A DNA stretch of 10,275 nt from Rhodospirillales bacterium (GTDB lineage Bacteria; Pseudomonadota; Alphaproteobacteria; JAREAF01), in the NCBI GenBank assembly GCA_029240475.1, contig JAREAF010000056.1:1-10275 (forward strand), given 5' to 3'. The position numbers were made by a program, and so were the translations under genes. The notes beneath the pieces were generated by a model that ran no database searches, had not been told where the DNA came from, and was given only the letters and a program-made list of their open reading frames with translations. Positions 6,933 to 10,275 of the stretch are shown in pieces; the stretch's first letter is position 1, and every line of letters begins with the position of its first letter.

Positions 6933-6961
6933 CGCCCGTGCGCGACACTCGCGGACGGGCG
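6933..6961 (-). promoter_or_regulatory. Stem-loop in the ffh leader
   Basis: CGCCCGTGCGCG (6933-6944) and CGCGGACGGGCG (6950-6961) form a 12-base inverted repeat with one mismatch around the loop ACACT. If transcription starts near 7004, this stem-loop lies in the untranslated leader, ending about 36 bases before the ffh ATG. A shorter GCCCC-TC-GGGGC hairpin at 6964-6975 sits next to it. A run of only four U follows at some distance, so termination is not obvious. A regulatory role is speculative. Confidence 0.45.
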
Positions 6962-7010
6962 TTGCCCCTCGGGGCTTAGGGTCTGCTCAAAAGGCGCTGA
7001 GCGGCGCGGA

Positions 7011-7039
7011 AGTTAGGCCGCCGGGGCGGGTGCGGTCAA
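7011..7039 (-). promoter_or_regulatory. Candidate promoter of the ffh-rpsP-rimM-trmD-rplS operon
   Basis: On the minus strand TTGACC (7039-7034) and CTAACT (7016-7011) are exactly 17 bases apart. The -35 box fits the alphaproteobacterial TTGAC consensus well, and the -10 is a weaker CTA-type box. The -35 overlaps the stop codon of the upstream acidic protein gene. Transcription would start near 7004, giving ffh a leader of about 107 bases. Found by inspection only. Confidence 0.45.
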
Positions 7040-7431
7040 GCCCTGGCGCCGCCGCCTTCGTCGCGCTCGGCATCCTCACCCCGATCGAGGTCGCTCATGG
7101 CGCGTTCGAGCGCGATCGAGGCCAGCTCCTGGAAGGTCTCGCCCAGGGCCTCATAGGCGCGATAGGCGGCGCGGTAGGTTCCGGGATCGAGCGCGACCGC
7201 CGGGTTGGCGAGCACGTGGCGTTCGATATTGTCCATATAGAGCTGGATCGTGTGCAGGGCCGAATGGAAGCCGGGCGCGCCCGGCTGATGCTGGGCCTCG
7301 ACATCCTCCCAGGGCTGGTCCTCCTCGGAGCCTTCCCTCAGCTGCTCCAGCGTCTCCGCGCGCGCCTTCTCGATCTCCTCGTCCGATGCGGGCTCCAGCC
7401 CCTCGGCGATCATCTCGATGAGATCCTTCAT
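7036..7431 (-). CDS. Unrecognised acidic protein upstream of ffh
   Basis: A 131-residue soluble protein that I cannot assign to a family. It has an acidic helical N-terminus (MKDLIEMIAEGLEPASDEEIEKAR split into short helices, residues 1-24), a linker rich in Glu, Gln and Pro (30-55), a more conserved-looking helical core (LHTIQLYMDNIERHVL, then YRAAYRAYEALGETFQELA) and an acidic, Gly/Arg-ending tail. No signal peptide, membrane segment, cysteine or metal motif is seen. ATG 7431 is chosen because AAGGAG lies 9 bases upstream; a longer frame to 7470 has no such support. It is in the same orientation as ffh, and its stop overlaps the candidate ffh promoter. Codon composition fits the neighbours and antisense frames give no known protein, so I think it is real. 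Confidence 0.7.
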   Translation of the reverse strand: MKDLIEMIAEGLEPASDEEIEKARAETLEQLREGSEEDQPWEDVEAQHQPGAPGFHSALHTIQLYMDNIERHVLANPAVALDPGTYRAAYRAYEALGETFQELASIALERAMSDLDRGEDAERDEGGGARA

Positions 7432-7556
7432 GGGCGTTTCTCCTTGAGGGCAGGTGTCCTGCGCTGCCAACGGCGCACGCGGGCGGAGGCTGCCCCGTTT
7501 CGGGGGCCTCGCGCCGGTCCGCCATTCGAGCGGTGGGCAGCTTCCATCTTCGCGAG

Positions 7557-7586
7557 CCGTTCACAACGGAAATTCGCTAATCTAAT
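7557..7586 (+). promoter_or_regulatory. Candidate promoter with a palindromic operator for the HEPN-like unit
   Basis: TTCACA (7560-7565) and TCTAAT (7581-7586) each match the sigma70 boxes at 5 of 6 positions, but the 15-base spacer is short. The -35 box is buried in the palindrome CCGTT-CAC-AACGG (7557-7569), which could be an operator. Transcription would start near 7593, after the ATG at 7587, which supports the ATG at 7608 as the true start. The rest of the divergent spacer (7432-7556) shows only short G+C hairpins such as CCCCG-TTT-CGGGG at 7493-7505. Confidence 0.35.
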
Positions 7587-7607
7587 ATGCCCATCGGAGC
7601 AGGCGAG

Positions 7608-7904
7608 ATGGCGCACGACGTCAAGACAATTCGGGATCTCCTTTGGCCGGTCGTGGAACGCGAGCTGGGCGGTCCGAAGATCGTGGCCCTCAACATCCGG
7701 CCGGAGCTAGACCGCGATGGCGATCCGGTGCTGTTCATCACTGTGGTGTTCGACGATCGCATGAAGGACATCCACCCGAAGGCGCTCACGGGCATGGTCC
7801 GCAAGGTGCGGCCGACTTTGCTGAAAGCTGGCGAGAAAAGCTTTCCCGTCTTCACCTATGTGGGCCGATCCGAACTGGGGAAGATCAAGCCTGACGCCGC
7901 GTGA
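7608..7904 (+). CDS. Small unrecognised protein, first gene of a HEPN-like two-gene unit
   Basis: A 98-residue protein with no family I can name. It begins MAHDVKTIRDLLWPVVERE, a helix, then shows alternating beta-like segments (KIVALNIRPEL, DPVLFITVVFDD) with an RDGD turn between, a basic middle (MVRKVRPTLLKAGE), a strand FPVFTYVGRSE and a short Lys-containing end. There is no signal peptide or membrane segment, and no GSxARG nucleotidyltransferase motif as in the usual partners of HEPN proteins. ATG 7608 is preferred over ATG 7587 because GGAG lies 8 bases before it and the candidate promoter's -10 abuts 7587. Its last 47 bases overlap the next gene, so the two are expressed together. By position it could be an antitoxin or a regulatory subunit; that is inference. 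Confidence 0.75.
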   Translation: MAHDVKTIRDLLWPVVERELGGPKIVALNIRPELDRDGDPVLFITVVFDDRMKDIHPKALTGMVRKVRPTLLKAGEKSFPVFTYVGRSELGKIKPDAA

Positions 7905-8361
7905 TTTGCTGAATTCCGCCCTGGATCTCGTAGAGGCGAGAAGCGGACGGCCGCGCCAAGTGAACTTACGGCGAGCGGTGAGTGCGACCTACTACGCCTT
8001 TTTTCATTGTCTTGCGGAATGCGGTGCCGATTTGCTGATCGGAAGAAGCAAGACTGCGCGCAGCGATCCAGCTTGGACGAAAGTGTATCGTGCGCTCGAC
8101 CACGGGATCGCCAAGAATGCCTGTGCGAATCTGGCGAGCACAAAGCGCTTTCCAAAGAGCGTTGAAGATTTCGCCAATGGCTTCGTTCAGCTCCATGCCA
8201 AGCGCCAAGGGGCGGATTACGACCCAACCCAACGCTTCTACAAGCGGGCGGTCCTGAAGGACATCGCGAATGCCATGCTGGTCATCGCGGCCTTTCAGAA
8301 GGAAAGCGCCAGGCACCGGCGCTCCTTGGTGGCGCATGCCCTGTTCAGGCAGCGGAACTAA
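7858..8361 (+). CDS. HEPN-like (UPF0332-type) domain protein
   Basis: A 167-residue, mostly helical protein. The stretch LRRAVSATYYAFFHCLAE (37-54) is the YYA-FH helix characteristic of HEPN/UPF0332 proteins, and KRQGADYDP (115-123) matches their R--ADYDP segment. A short Arg-X4-His (R155...H160, RSLVAH) near the C-terminus resembles the HEPN RNase motif, but its position is unusual and may be coincidental. HEPN proteins are often RNases in toxin-antitoxin, abortive infection and CRISPR-linked systems, though many are inactive. The only ATG is at 7858, 47 bases inside the upstream gene with no obvious Shine-Dalgarno; a start at TTG 7906 would remove the overlap and lose only the non-conserved first residues. 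Base use is A+T richer than neighbours (50% G+C in 7981-8040 by count), a sign of possible transfer. Confidence 0.8.
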   Translation: MWADPNWGRSSLTPRDLLNSALDLVEARSGRPRQVNLRRAVSATYYAFFHCLAECGADLLIGRSKTARSDPAWTKVYRALDHGIAKNACANLASTKRFPKSVEDFANGFVQLHAKRQGADYDPTQRFYKRAVLKDIANAMLVIAAFQKESARHRRSLVAHALFRQRN

Positions 8362-8401
8362 AGGATTGGTGAGCAAGAGCCGCGGATCGGACCAGTCACG
8401 C

Positions 8402-8420
8402 CGACCTGCCGATCAGGTCG
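8402..8420. terminator. Short hairpin after the HEPN-like gene
   Basis: CGACCTG (8402-8408) and CAGGTCG (8414-8420) form a perfect 7-base stem with the loop CCGAT, 41 bases past the stop of the HEPN-like gene. There is no T-run, so it is at best a weak or Rho-assisted transcript end. The 200-base spacer 8362-8561 holds no convincing gene. Confidence 0.35.
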
Positions 8421-8509
8421 CACCGAAAGCGCCTGGATCGCACCTTTCGCAGCCGCCCAACCGGGCAAGGCGAAAACGAAGATCATCCCGAAGGGCCGCA
8501 TCCGGCAGG

Positions 8510-8531
8510 GCCGTTCACGATCCTGAACGGC
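8510..8531. terminator. Hairpin in the convergent spacer, downstream of the M24 gene
   Basis: GCCGTTCA (8510-8517) and TGAACGGC (8524-8531) form a perfect 8-base stem with a 6-base loop. It lies 30 bases beyond the stop of the minus-strand M24 gene and could serve transcripts from both sides, though no T-run follows on either strand. Its left arm begins the 9-mer that is repeated at 7556-7564. Confidence 0.4.
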
Positions 8532-8561
8532 GCAGCATGGATGGCGCGGCAGCTAGCCCCC

Positions 8562-9836
8562 CTACTCCATCAACTCCTCTTCGAACGGATAGGGCGACAG
8601 GAGCTGCACGCCGGTCTCCGTGATCAGCACCTGCTGCTCGAGCTTGACGCCCTCCGCCCCACCTTCGGCGCCCATGTAGCTTTCGACGCACACGGTCATG
8701 CCGGCCTCGAACACGCCGTCATAGCCCATGCCGTGCGTGAATTCGTCGAGATGGCCGACATGGGGGTATTCGTCGGCCATGCCGACCCCGTGCACGACCA
8801 CCGAATAGCGGTTGCCCCAATAGGCGTTGGGGATGCGCCAGGCCTTCTCCGCCAGCTCGCGGAAGCCGAGGCCCGGCTTCAGCAGCTCCATGTTGTAGTG
8901 GATCTGCTCCAGCGCGAGGCCGTAGAGCGCGCGTTGCTCCTCGGTCGGCTTGCCGGGGCCGCAGAAGAAGGTGCGGCTGATGTCGGCGCAGTAGCCGAAG
9001 GGGCCGATCAGGTCGGTGTCGAAGGCGACCAGCTCTCCCGGGCGGATGATGCGGTCGGAGCATTCCTGGAACCACGGGTTGGTGCGCCCGCCCGAGGCGA
9101 GGAGCCGGGTCTCGATCCATTCGCCATGGAGGCGGATGTTCGCCTCGTGCAGGAGCGCCCAGAGCGCGTTCTCGGTCATGCCGGGCTTGAGGGCTTCGCG
9201 CATCGCGGCGATGCCGGCCTCGGTCACGGCGATGGCCGCGCCCATCAGCGCCACCTCGTCGGGCGACTTGATGTAGCGCGCCATCTCGAGCGGGGCCTGC
9301 GCGTCGTGGACCTCGATGCCCTCGTTGCTAAGGGCGGTGAAGCCCATCGGATCGCAATGATCCAGCGCCAGGCGGCGGTTGCCGCCGCCATGGGTGCGGA
9401 CGAGATCGGCGATCTCCTTGGCCCATTTGACGGCGCGCTCGGCCATGCGCGGCCCGGCGCCGAAATAGTACCAGGTGGTGGTCTTGCGCACCTCGTCGAT
9501 GGTCTCGAGCCCCTCGCTCAAATGCGCCGAGCCGTGGAAATCGAACAGGATAATCGGCCCCTCGGTCGGGATGAAGCAGTAGCGGGCGGCGTTGTGCAGG
9601 GTCCAGACCGTCATGTTCCGCGCGCCGGTGGCGTAGCGGATATTGATCGGGTCGAACAGGAGGCAGCCGGCATAGTCGCGCAGCCTCAGCTGCTCGCGCG
9701 TGCGCTCCAGGCGCCAGGCGCGCAGGGCGGCCATGTCGGGCTGGCCGGTATGGTCGCGCAGGCCCAGCGCCGGCGTCTTGCGCGCCAGCCAGATCGGATC
9801 GTCGTGAAGCATCGACGGCACCCCCCAATCCCGCAT
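8562..9836 (-). CDS. M24-fold metalloenzyme, DddP-like (DMSP lyase or Xaa-Pro peptidase relative)
   Basis: A 424-residue protein with a creatinase-like N-terminal domain (RDYAGCLLFDPINIRYATGA, 53-72) and a C-terminal pita-bread domain. It resembles the dimethylsulfoniopropionate lyase DddP more than common Xaa-Pro peptidases, notably GEWIETRLLASG-RTNPWFQEC (238-259) and FDTDLIG (272-278). The metal ligands are present: Asp273, Asp275, Asp285, His349, Glu385 and Glu400, lining up with DddP Asp295, Asp297, Asp307, His371, Glu406 and Glu421. Tyr344 and Asp355 line up with DddP Tyr366 and Asp377, proposed active-site residues. I aligned these from memory, so DMSP cleavage is possible but unproven; many DddP-like homologues have unknown substrates. 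No signal peptide; likely cytoplasmic. ATG 9812, eight residues in, has GGGGGG about 8 bases upstream and may be the true start. It follows the DUF971 gene by 74 bases. Confidence 0.88.
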   Translation of the reverse strand: MRDWGVPSMLHDDPIWLARKTPALGLRDHTGQPDMAALRAWRLERTREQLRLRDYAGCLLFDPINIRYATGARNMTVWTLHNAARYCFIPTEGPIILFDFHGSAHLSEGLETIDEVRKTTTWYYFGAGPRMAERAVKWAKEIADLVRTHGGGNRRLALDHCDPMGFTALSNEGIEVHDAQAPLEMARYIKSPDEVALMGAAIAVTEAGIAAMREALKPGMTENALWALLHEANIRLHGEWIETRLLASGGRTNPWFQECSDRIIRPGELVAFDTDLIGPFGYCADISRTFFCGPGKPTEEQRALYGLALEQIHYNMELLKPGLGFRELAEKAWRIPNAYWGNRYSVVVHGVGMADEYPHVGHLDEFTHGMGYDGVFEAGMTVCVESYMGAEGGAEGVKLEQQVLITETGVQLLSPYPFEEELME

Positions 9837-9910
9837 GAGGTGCGCATGATGCCCGATGCGGATGGCCGCCGGTTAGCGTGAAATCGTCGCGAACGGCGCC
9901 GGAATGGCCG

Positions 9911-10275
9911 TCACGGATCGCGGCTGAGGCCCCGCTCCTCCAGGGCCTTCAGGTAATTGGCCCAGAGCTCGTCCTGGCGGCGGCCCAGCTCGTGGAGATA
10001 GCCCCAGGAATAGATGCCGCTGTCATGCAGGTCGTCGAAGCGGATCCGGATCGCATAATGGCCGACCGGCTCCACGCCCATGATGCCGACATGGCGGCGG
10101 CCCGAGACGATCTGCTTCTGGCCGGGGACATGGCCCTGCACCTCGGCCGAGGGGCTTTCCACACGCAGGAGCTCGGCGGGCAGCCGGAATCGGCTGCCGT
10201 CGTCGAAATCGATCTCCAGCGCCTTCTCCTGGCTCTTGAGGCGGATCTCGACGGGCCAGGGCGCGCCCTCGGTCA
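9911..10275 (-). CDS. DUF971 (gamma-butyrobetaine hydroxylase-like N-terminal domain) protein, cut at window edge
   Basis: About 121 residues are visible. In-frame translation to the right edge reads TEGAPWPVEIRL at the N-terminus, then DFDDGSRFRLPAE, LRVESPSAEVQGH, VGIMGVEPVGHYAIRI, FDDLHDSGIYSWGYL and ends ALEERGLSRDP. This is the DUF971 fold, the small N-terminal domain of gamma-butyrobetaine hydroxylase, which also occurs alone as here. The isolated proteins have no settled function. The last two bases, CA at 10274-10275, would read xTG on the coding strand just before Thr-Glu-Gly; an A, G or T at the next base would make ATG, GTG or TTG, so the gene is probably complete except for one base. 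A GTG at 10162 is internal and would cut off conserved sequence. It probably forms a transcription unit with the M24 gene. Confidence 0.88.
   Translation of the reverse strand, partial: TEGAPWPVEIRLKSQEKALEIDFDDGSRFRLPAELLRVESPSAEVQGHVPGQKQIVSGRRHVGIMGVEPVGHYAIRIRFDDLHDSGIYSWGYLHELGRRQDELWANYLKALEERGLSRDP

Noticed and set aside
6898..7035. 4.5S (SRP) RNA gene next to ffh
   Set aside because: The conserved loop sequence GGAAGCAGCC is absent, and the stem-loops here are too short.
7432..7607. tRNA or other structured RNA gene in the divergent spacer
   Set aside because: No cloverleaf or TTCGA-type T-arm with acceptor complementarity was found; only short G+C hairpins.
5527..7710. 727-codon open frame on the plus strand opposite ffh and its upstream gene
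   Set aside because: It is antisense to a clear ffh gene, has His/Arg/Asp/Gly-rich low-complexity composition typical of G+C-rich shadow frames, and matches no family.
8541..9881. 446-codon open frame on the plus strand opposite the M24 gene
   Set aside because: It is antisense to a well-conserved M24 protein and has the composition expected of the opposite strand of a G+C-rich gene.

Overview
The window looks like core chromosome of a G+C-rich alphaproteobacterium, probably a Rhodospirillales-type soil or freshwater lineage. The reasons are the gene order ffh-rpsP-rimM-trmD-rplS-leuC, the DUF1289, DUF1036 and DUF971 families typical of Alphaproteobacteria, and two kinds of intergenic palindromic repeat common in that class. 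The placement is inference; no rRNA or other marker is present.

Left part (1-1692): on the minus strand a DUF1289 four-cysteine protein overlaps by ATGA the start of an EamA/DMT-type membrane transporter that runs off the left edge. Divergent from them is a small exported DUF1036 protein with its own promoter candidate. It converges, with a 4-base gap, on the end of leuC.

Centre (1697-7039): one long minus-strand block, read right to left as promoter, ffh (SRP GTPase), rpsP (S16), rimM (30S maturation), trmD (tRNA m1G37 methyltransferase), rplS (L19), then leuC (isopropylmalate isomerase large subunit). All are probably cotranscribed. Two spacers carry repeats: a nested G/C-tract palindrome between rpsP and rimM, which seems to supply rimM's ribosome binding site, and a pair of related stem-loops between rplS and leuC whose arms differ by a compensatory base-pair change. 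Upstream of ffh is an unrecognised acidic protein gene.

Right part (7432-10275): a plus-strand two-gene unit of lower G+C, a 98-aa unrecognised protein overlapping a HEPN-like (UPF0332-type) protein, sits between conserved genes and is flanked by a 9-bp direct repeat. It is the best candidate here for an undescribed toxin-antitoxin or defence-type module. A 200-base spacer with two hairpins separates it from a minus-strand pair: a DUF971 protein, truncated by at most one base at the right edge, and downstream of it an M24-fold protein. The latter resembles the DMSP lyase DddP more than an ordinary Xaa-Pro peptidase and keeps the DddP metal and active-site residues I can align from memory.

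No tRNA, rRNA, CRISPR array, insertion sequence or 4.5S RNA was seen.
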